Source: Agrobacterium tumefaciens
GTDB lineage: Bacteria > Pseudomonadota > Alphaproteobacteria > Rhizobiales > Rhizobiaceae
NCBI RefSeq assembly: GCF_005221385.1
Contig: NZ_CP039904.1
Span: forward strand, 1,833,501 to 1,897,500
Reading direction: 5' to 3'
DNA: 64,000 nt
Shown: positions 54,748 through 62,708 of the stretch, piece after piece
How the letters are laid out: the number at the start of each line of letters is the position of its first letter
Numbering within the stretch: position 1 is the first letter of the stretch
Position numbers and translations under genes: made by a program
Notes under the pieces: model-generated
The model's input: only the letters and a program-made list of their open reading frames with translations
What the model was told of the DNA's origin: nothing
Database searches by the model: none

Positions 54748-55962
54748 ATGAATAGTCTGAAGCGCAGAACGCTGTTCTGCCTGCTCTCTGGTGCTGCCCT
54801 GTCGGCGGTATCTTTCGGTCACGCCATTGCGCAGGACCGCACCTCGGTGAAGATCGGTTATGCCGTTTCCAAAAGCGGCGCCAATGCCACGGGTGCTGGC
54901 ATCACCACCATTCCGAACTACAAATTATGGGTGAAGGAGGTCAACGATGCCGGTGGCCTCACCCTGCCGGATGGCAAGCGCCTGCCGGTGGAAGTGGTGG
55001 AATATGACGACCGTTCCTCGGCCGAGGATGCGGTACGGTTCACCGAGCGTCTGGCCAGCCAGGACAAGGTCGATTTCATTCTGCCGCCCTGGGGCACGGG
55101 CTTCAATCTGGCCGTCGCGCCGCTTTACGACCGTTTTGGTTATCCGCAGCTGGCTGTGACCGGCGTGACCGACAAGGCGCCGGATTTTGCAGCGCGCTGG
55201 AAAAAGAGCTTCTGGATGCTGGGCGGCGGTCATGACTATGCCAATGCGCTCGCCGATGTTTTGAAAGCCGCGCGCGATGCCGGCCAGATCAACGACAAGG
55301 TCGCGGTGATTTCCGTGGCTGACGGTTTCGGCATCGATCTCATCAAGGCCGCGCGGCCGGCGCTGAAGGAAGCGGGTTTCACACTTGCCTACGACAAGAC
55401 CTATCCGGTCGGCACTTCGGATTTCGCAGCACTGGTCAACGAGGCGGCGGCGAGCGGTGCGGACAGCTTCATCGCCTTTTCCTATCCGCCCGACAGTTTT
55501 GCGGTAACGAAACAGGCGCAAACGGCGAAGTTCAACCCGAAGGTGCTTTATGTCGGCGTCGGCGGTGCTTTCCCGATCTTCCCGAAGGTTTCCGATGGCA
55601 AGCAGGAGGGCGTGATCAGCATCGGCGGCGTCGATGGCAGCAGCGACAAGATCGAGGACTATTTCAAACGCCACGAAGCCTTCATCGGCACCAAGCCGGA
55701 CAGCTGGGCAAGTGCCATCACCTATGCGAGCCTCGAAATGCTGGCCCAGTCCATCCAGCGCGTCGGTCTCGACAAGGCGGCGGTTGCGGGCGAGCTTTCG
55801 ACTGGAAGCTTCGAGACTGTGATCGGCCCGGTCAAGCTTGAAGACAACCAGCTTCGCCAGCTCTGGTGGGCGGGGCAATGGCAGGGTGACCGTTTCGTGG
55901 CGATTGCGCCCGCGGACCGTGCAGGCGCGGCGAAGCCGGTCGTTCCGAAGCCGCAATGGTGA
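54748..55962 (+). CDS. Branched-chain amino acid-type ABC substrate-binding protein (LivK-like)
   Basis: 404 aa from ATG 54748 behind GGGAGGAA. A signal peptide ends HAIAQD. The peripla_BP_6 pattern is clear: VKIGYAVSKSGANATGAG, LWVKEVNDAGGL, and VEYDDRSSAEDAVRFTERL. The ligand class of this family includes amino acids, aromatic acids, urea and amides. The aldehyde dehydrogenase that ends the operon points to an aromatic or aldehyde-yielding compound. Confidence 0.88.
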   Translation: MNSLKRRTLFCLLSGAALSAVSFGHAIAQDRTSVKIGYAVSKSGANATGAGITTIPNYKLWVKEVNDAGGLTLPDGKRLPVEVVEYDDRSSAEDAVRFTERLASQDKVDFILPPWGTGFNLAVAPLYDRFGYPQLAVTGVTDKAPDFAARWKKSFWMLGGGHDYANALADVLKAARDAGQINDKVAVISVADGFGIDLIKAARPALKEAGFTLAYDKTYPVGTSDFAALVNEAAASGADSFIAFSYPPDSFAVTKQAQTAKFNPKVLYVGVGGAFPIFPKVSDGKQEGVISIGGVDGSSDKIEDYFKRHEAFIGTKPDSWASAITYASLEMLAQSIQRVGLDKAAVAGELSTGSFETVIGPVKLEDNQLRQLWWAGQWQGDRFVAIAPADRAGAAKPVVPKPQW

Positions 55963-55969
55963 GCCTTTG

Positions 55970-55996
55970 CCGGCCGGGGCCGTGAACCCCGGCCGG
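55970..55996 (+). other. Intra-operon hairpin after the binding-protein gene
   Basis: CCGGCCGGGG (55970-55979) pairs perfectly with CCCCGGCCGG (55987-55996) over a seven-base loop. It lies in the 70-base gap between the binding-protein stop and the permease start. Such hairpins often stabilise the upstream message so that binding protein is made in excess. Confidence 0.65.
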
Positions 55997-56032
55997 AAGG
56001 CTTCGGCCATCTTCCATACTGGAGACATTCCC

Positions 56033-56905
56033 TTGTTTTTATCCACCCTCATCTTCGGCTTGATGCTGGGAGGGACCTATGCGCTGATCGCGCTTGGACT
56101 TTCGCTGCAATATGGCATCGCCCGCATCATGAACCTTGCCTATGGCGAAGTGCTGATTGCGGCTGCCTTCATCGCCTTCGTGCTGTTTTCCAGCTATGGC
56201 CTGTCGCCGCTCTGGTCGCTTTTCATCATCGTGCCGCTCGGTTACGTCCTGTCTTTCGTGATCTACCGGGTCATGATGCGGCCGCTGGTGCGCCGTTCGG
56301 GCGGCTCCGGCCGTCTGGAAGTTGATTCCATTCTGGCGACCTTCGGGCTGCTCTTCGTTATCCAGGGCATCATGCTCGTGGTATTCGGCGGCAACTACCA
56401 TTCCTATTCCTATCTCGCCGATGGCGTCGACATCTTCGGCACGACGGTGGCGCTGAACCGGCTCCTGTCCTTCGGCCTGTCTGTCGCGATTGGCGGCGGG
56501 CTTTATCTGGCGCTCACCCACAGCCGCTGGGGTCTCAACCTGCGGGCTGTGGCGCTGGCGCCCAAATCCGCACCGCTGGTCGGCATCGATGTGAACCGTG
56601 TGGCCTCGATCGGCTTTGCACTTGGCGGCGCACTCGCCGTGGCGGGCGGGGTGATGATTTCGATGTATCAGACCTTCTCTGCCTCCTATGGCGTGGTCTT
56701 CACCATGAAGGCGCTTGTCGTCGTCATCATGGGCGGTGTCGGCAATCTGCTCGGCGCGCTGGTTGCCGGCCTGCTGCTCGGCCTCGTGGAAACCTTCGTG
56801 CTTGTTTATGTCGATCCCGGCCTCACGCTTGCCGCCACCTATCTGCTCTTTCTCGTGGTGCTGCTCTGGCGTCCGGAAGGCATCTTCGCAAGGAGGGGCA
56901 AATGA
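56033..56905 (+). CDS. Branched-chain amino acid-type ABC permease (LivH-like)
   Basis: 290 aa. The start is read as TTG at 56033 behind GGAG, giving FLSTLIFGLMLGGTYALIAL, the normal LivH start; no closer ATG exists. Eight membrane segments are expected. IMNLAYGEVLIAAAF and the C-terminal NLLGALVAGLLLGLVETF are family hallmarks. It overlaps the LivM-like gene as ATGA. Confidence 0.9.
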   Translation: MFLSTLIFGLMLGGTYALIALGLSLQYGIARIMNLAYGEVLIAAAFIAFVLFSSYGLSPLWSLFIIVPLGYVLSFVIYRVMMRPLVRRSGGSGRLEVDSILATFGLLFVIQGIMLVVFGGNYHSYSYLADGVDIFGTTVALNRLLSFGLSVAIGGGLYLALTHSRWGLNLRAVALAPKSAPLVGIDVNRVASIGFALGGALAVAGGVMISMYQTFSASYGVVFTMKALVVVIMGGVGNLLGALVAGLLLGLVETFVLVYVDPGLTLAATYLLFLVVLLWRPEGIFARRGK

Positions 56906-57810
56906 TCCCGCTTCTCATCGGCCTTGCCGCAGCCGCGCTGCTGGCGCTTTCCCCATTCTTTTTCGATGCCTATGGCGTCGGCGTCATCATCGGCCTTCTG
57001 GGTTATGCGACGCTCGCCTCTGCCTGGGCGATGTTCTCCGGCCCGACCCGCTATATTTCGCTCGCCACCGTCGCCTTCTTCGGCGTCGGGGCCTATACGG
57101 TCGCGGTGCTGAGCGAGGTTCTGCCCTGGCCACTCGTGCTCCTGTGCGCGGCTCTTGTCGGCGCGGCGCTGGCGCTTGTCGTCGGGCTTTCCACATTGCG
57201 CGTCGCGGGCATTTATTTCGTGATCTTTTCCTTCGGTCTTGCCGAACTCATCCGCCAGCTCATCACCTGGTATGAGGTGAATGTGACCGGCACGCTGGGG
57301 CGTTACATCTTCCTGCCGCTGGAGCCGCAGCATGTGCTGTGGCAATTGCTGGCGCTGGCTGTCGTCACTCTTCTGCTGGCGATCCTCATCGACCGCAGCA
57401 AGCTCGGACTGGCGCTGAAGGCAATCGGTGACGACGAGGTCGTGGCCGCCCATGCGGGCATTAATCTCGCCCGCACCAAGCTGACGCTCTTTGTGCTGTC
57501 GGCCACGCTCATCACGCTTGTCGGCGCCATTCAGGCCCCGCGCTGGGTCTATATCGAGCCAGCCATCGTCTTTAATCCGCAGGTATCGTTCCTCACCGTC
57601 ATCATGGCCCTGCTTGGCGGAGCCACACGCCGCTGGGGACCCATTCTCGGTGCGGTGCCGCTGTTCCTGCTGTTCGAGTGGCTGGGCGCGAACTTCCCCA
57701 ACCATTTTTCCATCATTCTCGGCGCTCTCTTCATCCTCATTGTCTTCGTGCTGCCGGATGGCGTGCTGGCGGCGCTGGAGAAGTTGCGCAAAAAGGAGAA
57801 AGCCGCATGA
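56902..57810 (+). CDS. Branched-chain amino acid-type ABC permease (LivM-like)
   Basis: 302 aa. GPTRYISLATVAFFGVGAYT, LRVAGIYFVIFSFGLAEL and RSKLGLALKAIGDDEVVAAH are the LivM pattern, the last being the ATPase-contact loop. It pairs with the LivH-like protein and overlaps the LivG-like gene by four bases. Confidence 0.92.
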   Translation: MIPLLIGLAAAALLALSPFFFDAYGVGVIIGLLGYATLASAWAMFSGPTRYISLATVAFFGVGAYTVAVLSEVLPWPLVLLCAALVGAALALVVGLSTLRVAGIYFVIFSFGLAELIRQLITWYEVNVTGTLGRYIFLPLEPQHVLWQLLALAVVTLLLAILIDRSKLGLALKAIGDDEVVAAHAGINLARTKLTLFVLSATLITLVGAIQAPRWVYIEPAIVFNPQVSFLTVIMALLGGATRRWGPILGAVPLFLLFEWLGANFPNHFSIILGALFILIVFVLPDGVLAALEKLRKKEKAA

Positions 57811-58535
57811 GCGCCGTTCTCGAAATCACCGATATCCGCAAGACCTTCGGCGGGCTGAAGGCGGTGGATGGTCTTGGTCTCACCATCGAGGCCGGCGAGG
57901 TCGTCGGGCTGCTCGGGCCGAACGGTTCCGGCAAGACGACGCTGATGAACCTGATCTCCGGGGCGCTGAAGCCGACGGAAGGATCGATACGGCTGAAAGG
58001 GCAGGAGATTGCCGGCCGGCGGCCGGATGTGATTGCGCGCGCCGGCGTGGCACGCACCTTCCAGCTAGTGCGACTTTTGCCGTCGCTTTCCCTGCTCGAA
58101 AATGTCGCGGTGTCGGCCATGTTCGGTCCGCAACGTCTGTCGCGTGCCGAGGCGGAGAAGGTCGCGCGGGCCTGCCTCGAAAGGATTGGCCTTGCGGGGC
58201 GGGAGACGATGCCTGCCGGCGATCTCACCTATATCGATCAGAAACGCCTTGAACTGGCGCGTGCGCTGGCGGGCGAACCGAAGCTTCTGCTTCTTGACGA
58301 ATGGCTTGCGGGCCTCAACCCCACCGAACTTCAGGAAGGAATAGCGCTGATCCGGCGGCTGGCATCGCAGGGAACGACGATCCTGCTGGTGGAACACATC
58401 ATGGCCGCCGTGCGCGCGCTCTGCCCGCGCTCCGTGGTCATGGCGGCCGGTCGCAAGATCGCCGATGGGCCGACGGCAGTGGTGCTTGATGATCCGCAGG
58501 TCATTTCCGCCTATCTGGGAGCGGCACATGCTTGA
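57807..58535 (+). CDS. ABC transporter ATPase (LivG-like)
   Basis: 242 aa from ATG 57807; an open frame upstream overlaps the permease. Walker A is GPNGSGKTT. The signature segment is degenerate (GDLTYIDQKRLELARALA in place of LSGGQ), though LLLDEWLAGLNP still gives Walker B. LivG often ends in a short helix; here the end is brief. It overlaps the LivF-like gene by eight bases. Confidence 0.9.
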   Translation: MSAVLEITDIRKTFGGLKAVDGLGLTIEAGEVVGLLGPNGSGKTTLMNLISGALKPTEGSIRLKGQEIAGRRPDVIARAGVARTFQLVRLLPSLSLLENVAVSAMFGPQRLSRAEAEKVARACLERIGLAGRETMPAGDLTYIDQKRLELARALAGEPKLLLLDEWLAGLNPTELQEGIALIRRLASQGTTILLVEHIMAAVRALCPRSVVMAAGRKIADGPTAVVLDDPQVISAYLGAAHA

Positions 58536-59250
58536 AATAGATGCACTGACAATCCGTTACGGCAAACATCTCGCGGTTGACGGCATATCGCTCAATGTCG
58601 CCAAGGGCGAAACGGTGGTGCTGCTTGGCGCCAATGGCGCCGGCAAGTCTTCACTGCTGAAAGCGGTCGGCGGCATGGTGGCTCCGGCCTCCGGCGAGGT
58701 GCGCGTCAATGGCACGTCGCTTGCCGCTGTCCCCGCCCATCAGATCGTGGAGCGGGGCGTGGCGCTGGTGCCGGAGGGGCGCGGAATTTTCGCGGCGCTG
58801 ACGGTGGAGGACAATCTCCGTCTCGGGGCCAATCCCCGCCATGCCCGTTCAGCGGAAAAGACGACTCGCGAACATATTTTCTCGCTATTTCCGCGCCTTG
58901 CCGAGCGGCGGCAGCAGCTTGCAGGCACCATGTCCGGCGGCGAGCAGCAGATGGTCGCCATCGGACGGGCGCTGATGTCGGCACCCGATTATCTGTTGCT
59001 GGACGAGCCGAGCCTCGGCCTTGCGCCCATCGTCACGCAGGAACTTTTTGCCGCCCTGGCGGAGATCAAAAAGAGCGGCCTTTCCATTCTGCTCGTGGAG
59101 CAGAATGTACGTGAAAGCCTTGCGCTTGCCGATCGCGGTTATTTGCTGGAAGCAGGACGGACTGTCGGGGCGGGCACGGCTGAGGCCCTGTCCGCCGATC
59201 CCGCCGTGCAACGGGCGTTTCTCGGCGGCACCACCGCCGCCATTGTCTGA
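58528..59250 (+). CDS. ABC transporter ATPase (LivF-like)
   Basis: 240 aa. Walker A is GANGAGKSS, the signature is TMSGGEQQMVAIGRALM, and LLLDEPSLGLAP is Walker B. Start ATG 58528 overlaps the LivG-like stop. It completes the five-gene Liv-type importer and is followed 16 bases later by the aldehyde dehydrogenase. Confidence 0.94.
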   Translation: MLEIDALTIRYGKHLAVDGISLNVAKGETVVLLGANGAGKSSLLKAVGGMVAPASGEVRVNGTSLAAVPAHQIVERGVALVPEGRGIFAALTVEDNLRLGANPRHARSAEKTTREHIFSLFPRLAERRQQLAGTMSGGEQQMVAIGRALMSAPDYLLLDEPSLGLAPIVTQELFAALAEIKKSGLSILLVEQNVRESLALADRGYLLEAGRTVGAGTAEALSADPAVQRAFLGGTTAAIV

Positions 59251-59266
59251 ATTCAGGAGGAAGACC

Positions 59267-60718
59267 ATGCAGACTGCCAATCTTTTCATCGCCGGCGACC
59301 ATTGCCCGGCCACAAGCGGCAAGCGCTTCGAACGCAGCAACCCCATTACCGGCGACGTGGCGACCAGTGCGGCGGCGGCAACGGTGGAGGACGCTACCCG
59401 TGCCGCCGATGCCGCGGCCGCCGCTTTCCCGGTCTGGTCGGCAACGCCGCCCGGTGAACGCCGTCGCCTGCTTCTGGCCGCCGCGCAGGCGCTTCTTGCC
59501 GCCGGGCCTGATATTACCCAGGCGATGAAGGAAGAAATCGGCGCAACCGATGCCTGGGCCGGCTTCAACGTCAAACTGGCGAGCGACATGCTGGTGGAGG
59601 CGGCGAGCCTGACGACCCAGATCAAGGGCGAGATCATCCCCTCCAACCGTCCCGGAACCATGGCGATGGCGCTGCGCCAGCCGGCGGGTGTCGTGCTGTC
59701 CATTGCGCCGTGGAATGCGCCGGTCATTCTCGGCGTGCGCTCCATCGCCACGCCGCTTGCCTGCGGCAATACGGTTGTCATGAAGACCTCGGAACTTTGC
59801 CCACGCACCCATGCGCTGATCATCGAAGCCGTCGCTTCGGCGGGTCTGCCGAAGGGCGTGCTCAACGCCGTCTCCAATGCGCCGGAAGACGCGGCAAAGA
59901 TCGTCGATACGCTGATCGCACACCCCGCCGTCAGACGCGTGAATTTCACCGGCTCGACCCGTGTCGGCCGCGTGATTGCTGAAACGGCCGGTCGTTACCT
60001 GAAACCGGCGCTTCTGGAGCTTGGCGGCAAGGCGCCGTTCATCGTGCTCGACGATGCCGATATCGATGCGGCTGTCGCGGCTGCGGCCTTCGGCGCTTAT
60101 ATGAATCAGGGCCAGATCTGCATGTCGACGGAGCGCATCATCGTGCTCGACAGCGTTGCCGATACATTTGTCGAGGCCTTTGCCAAAAAAGCTTCGAGCC
60201 TCACGGCCGGCGATCCGCGTGAGGGCAAAACACCGCTCGGCTCGCTGGTCAGCGCCGAAGCGACCGCCCGTATCCGGGCGCTGGTGGATGACGCCGTCTC
60301 CAAGGGTGCACGGCAGGTCGCCGGTGGCGGCGGCAACGGCACGATGCTCGATGCGATTGCCGTCGATGGCGTCACTCCCGCCATGCGGCTCTATTCGGAG
60401 GAAAGTTTCGGTCCTGTCGTCTCCATCATCAGGGCCGGCAGCATCGATGAGGCGGTGAGCATCGCCAATGAAACCGAGTTCGGCCTGTCCGCCGCGATTT
60501 TCGGCAGGGATCAGGCACGGGCGCTTTCCATTGCCGCCCGCATTGAAAGCGGCATATGCCACATCAACGGCCCGACCGTTCACGATGAAGCGCAGATGCC
60601 CTTCGGCGGCGTCAAGGCCTCCGGATACGGCCGTTTCGGCGGCACGGCGGGCATTGCGGAATTCACCGAACTGCGCTGGGTTACACTGCAGGACGGGCCG
60701 CTGCATTATCCGATCTGA
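59267..60718 (+). CDS. Aldehyde dehydrogenase, vanillin/salicylaldehyde dehydrogenase-like
   Basis: 483 aa from ATG 59267 behind AGGAGGAA; the frame open upstream overlaps the ATPase. Asn150 (APWNAPV), Glu251 (LLELGGKAP) and nucleophile Cys285 (NQGQICMS) are in place, with NFTGSTRVGR for cofactor binding. The pattern is closest to the vanillin/salicylaldehyde group rather than the betaine-aldehyde group. It would oxidise an aldehyde formed from the imported compound with NAD(P). It shares the operon with the Liv-type transporter. Confidence 0.88.
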   Translation: MQTANLFIAGDHCPATSGKRFERSNPITGDVATSAAAATVEDATRAADAAAAAFPVWSATPPGERRRLLLAAAQALLAAGPDITQAMKEEIGATDAWAGFNVKLASDMLVEAASLTTQIKGEIIPSNRPGTMAMALRQPAGVVLSIAPWNAPVILGVRSIATPLACGNTVVMKTSELCPRTHALIIEAVASAGLPKGVLNAVSNAPEDAAKIVDTLIAHPAVRRVNFTGSTRVGRVIAETAGRYLKPALLELGGKAPFIVLDDADIDAAVAAAAFGAYMNQGQICMSTERIIVLDSVADTFVEAFAKKASSLTAGDPREGKTPLGSLVSAEATARIRALVDDAVSKGARQVAGGGGNGTMLDAIAVDGVTPAMRLYSEESFGPVVSIIRAGSIDEAVSIANETEFGLSAAIFGRDQARALSIAARIESGICHINGPTVHDEAQMPFGGVKASGYGRFGGTAGIAEFTELRWVTLQDGPLHYPI

Positions 60719-60748
60719 ACCGGAAACGGTACAGGCTGGCGGGCGGCG

Positions 60749-61645
60749 TCATCGCCGCTCGTCGATCAGCCAGCCGGTGAGTTTTCTCACCGCGCTGTCG
60801 CTGCTTTTCGGTCGCATCAGCCAGTAGCCGCGTCCCGGTGCGTCAAGGCTTGGGCCTGCCGTTACCAGCACGCCGGCCTCGAGCAACGGATCGACCAGCC
60901 CGGCCCAGCCGAGCGCGAACCCCTGTTCGCCGATGGTTGCCTGCACCACCATGGTGTAATTGTTGAAGCTGATATCGCCGCCATCGTGGTCGGCCGTTCT
61001 CAGCACGCCGAAGTGCTTGAAATAGGAAGGCCAGTCGAACCAGTGCGCCTGCGAGGTGTTTTCGAGGTGGATGAGCTTCCGTCGCGAAAAATCCGCAACG
61101 GTCGCGGGTGCCGGTGTCCCGGCCAGCAGGGCAGGCGAGCAGACCGGCGTGACCTTTTCCGAAAGCAGCAATACCGCCCCGTCGCCCGCTTCCTGCCGCG
61201 TTCCGAAAATGATCATCACGTCGCTATCGTGTTTGCCCTGGCCGAGCGGGTCCTGCGTGGCGACGATCTGGATATTGATATCCGGATTGAGCGCGCGAAA
61301 ACCATGCATGCGCGGGATGAGCCACAAGGACGAAAAGGCATAGTCCGTGTGCAGACGGATGGTCTGCCGCTCCTCCGTCCGGCGAAGCTGCTGAGCGAGA
61401 AGGTCGATGGCGTCGACATTGCGCGAGACGATCTCGAAAAGCCTCTGACCCTCCGTCGTCAGTTCGATGCCGCGATGTCTGCGCTGCACGAGCGCCACGC
61501 CCAGTTCCTCCTCCAGCCTGCGAATCTGATAGCTGACGGCTGGCTGGGTCAGCCGCAGGGATGCCGCCGCAGCCGTCAGGCTGCCGCGGCGGGCAACCTC
61601 GGTGAAAATGCGCATCCATCCCAGATCGAGCGGTCGGTCTGACAT
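60749..61645 (-). CDS. LysR-family choline-sulfate utilisation regulator
   Basis: 298 aa. MSDRPLDLGWMRIFTEVARR and LTAAAASLRLTQPAVSYQIR give the GcvA-like helix-turn-helix. It is divergent from choX-betC, the usual position of the choline-sulfate LysR family. The C-terminal effector domain is normal in length. Expected role: activation of choX and betC by choline or choline sulfate. Confidence 0.85.
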   Translation of the reverse strand: MSDRPLDLGWMRIFTEVARRGSLTAAAASLRLTQPAVSYQIRRLEEELGVALVQRRHRGIELTTEGQRLFEIVSRNVDAIDLLAQQLRRTEERQTIRLHTDYAFSSLWLIPRMHGFRALNPDINIQIVATQDPLGQGKHDSDVMIIFGTRQEAGDGAVLLLSEKVTPVCSPALLAGTPAPATVADFSRRKLIHLENTSQAHWFDWPSYFKHFGVLRTADHDGGDISFNNYTMVVQATIGEQGFALGWAGLVDPLLEAGVLVTAGPSLDAPGRGYWLMRPKSSDSAVRKLTGWLIDERR

Positions 61646-61739
61646 TAAAATTCCTTATATCAACTATCGAAAAATACCCGCTTCACAGGCAAAAGCAACG
61701 TGGTGTTCAATAAACTGGATTGATAAAAGGGGAGCCGCA

Positions 61740-62693
61740 ATGAAAACCATTTCTCATCTGCATCGCATCGCCGCCGGTCTCATTCTGTCCGTGGCGGCCT
61801 TCTCCACCCCGCTTCAGGCGGCCGATGACGCGGCCTGCAAGACGATCCGTCTCAGCGATCCCGGCTGGACCGACATCACCGCCACCAATGGCGTCGCTTC
61901 CGTCCTGCTCGATGCGTTGGGTTATGAGGCCGACGTCAAGACACTGTCGGTGCCGATTGGCTATCAGGCGATGAAAAACGGCGAGATCGACGTTTTTCTC
62001 GGCAACTGGATGCCGGCCCAGAAATCCTTCGTCGATGACCTGAACGCGGCCAAGGCGGCCGAGGTGATGACGAAGAACCTTGAAGGCGCAAAGTTTACGC
62101 TGGCAGTGCCTTCCTATATGGCGGAAAAGGGCGTCAAGGATTTCGCCGATCTCGCCAAACATGCCGATGAGTTCGAAAGCAAGATCTACGGCATCGAGCC
62201 GGGTGCACCGGCCAACCAGAATATCCAGAAGATCATCGATGCCAATGATTTCGGCCTGAAAGGCTGGCAGTTGGTCGAATCCGGCGAGCAGGCCATGCTG
62301 GCGCAGGTGGAGCGGGCTGGCAGGGACAAGAAGGCCGTGGTCTTTCTTGCCTGGGCGCCGCATCCGATGAATGAGAAGATCGATATCGCCTACCTCTCCG
62401 GCGGTGACGCCTATTTCGGCCCGAATTTCGGCGGCGCGGAAGTCCATACGCTCGCCCGCACCGGTTGGCCGCAGCAATGCCCGAATGCGGCGACGCTGTT
62501 CAAGAACCTGAAATTCGATATCGGCATGGAAAATACCCTGATGGGCTCCATTCTCGGTGGTGAGGATTCGAAGGCCGCGGCGGCGGCCTGGCTGAAGGCC
62601 AATCCGCAGGCGCTGGATGGCTGGCTGCAGGGCGTTACCACGCTGGATGGCAAGCCGGGTGCGGATGCCGTCAAGGGTAAGCTGGGCCTCTAA
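61740..62693 (+). CDS. choX: Choline ABC transporter substrate-binding protein
   Basis: 317 aa from ATG 61740 behind AAAGGGGAG. A signal peptide ends LQAADDA. It is an OpuAC-type protein: LSDPGWTDITATNGVASVL, VFLGNWMPAQKSFVDDL and VFLAWAPHPMNEK contain the aromatic residues that form the choline cage. It binds choline with high affinity for the ChoWV transporter, which is not in the window. It lies 15 bases before betC. Confidence 0.9.
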   Translation: MKTISHLHRIAAGLILSVAAFSTPLQAADDAACKTIRLSDPGWTDITATNGVASVLLDALGYEADVKTLSVPIGYQAMKNGEIDVFLGNWMPAQKSFVDDLNAAKAAEVMTKNLEGAKFTLAVPSYMAEKGVKDFADLAKHADEFESKIYGIEPGAPANQNIQKIIDANDFGLKGWQLVESGEQAMLAQVERAGRDKKAVVFLAWAPHPMNEKIDIAYLSGGDAYFGPNFGGAEVHTLARTGWPQQCPNAATLFKNLKFDIGMENTLMGSILGGEDSKAAAAAWLKANPQALDGWLQGVTTLDGKPGADAVKGKLGL

Positions 62694-62708
62694 AATCGGA
62701 AAGTGGAA

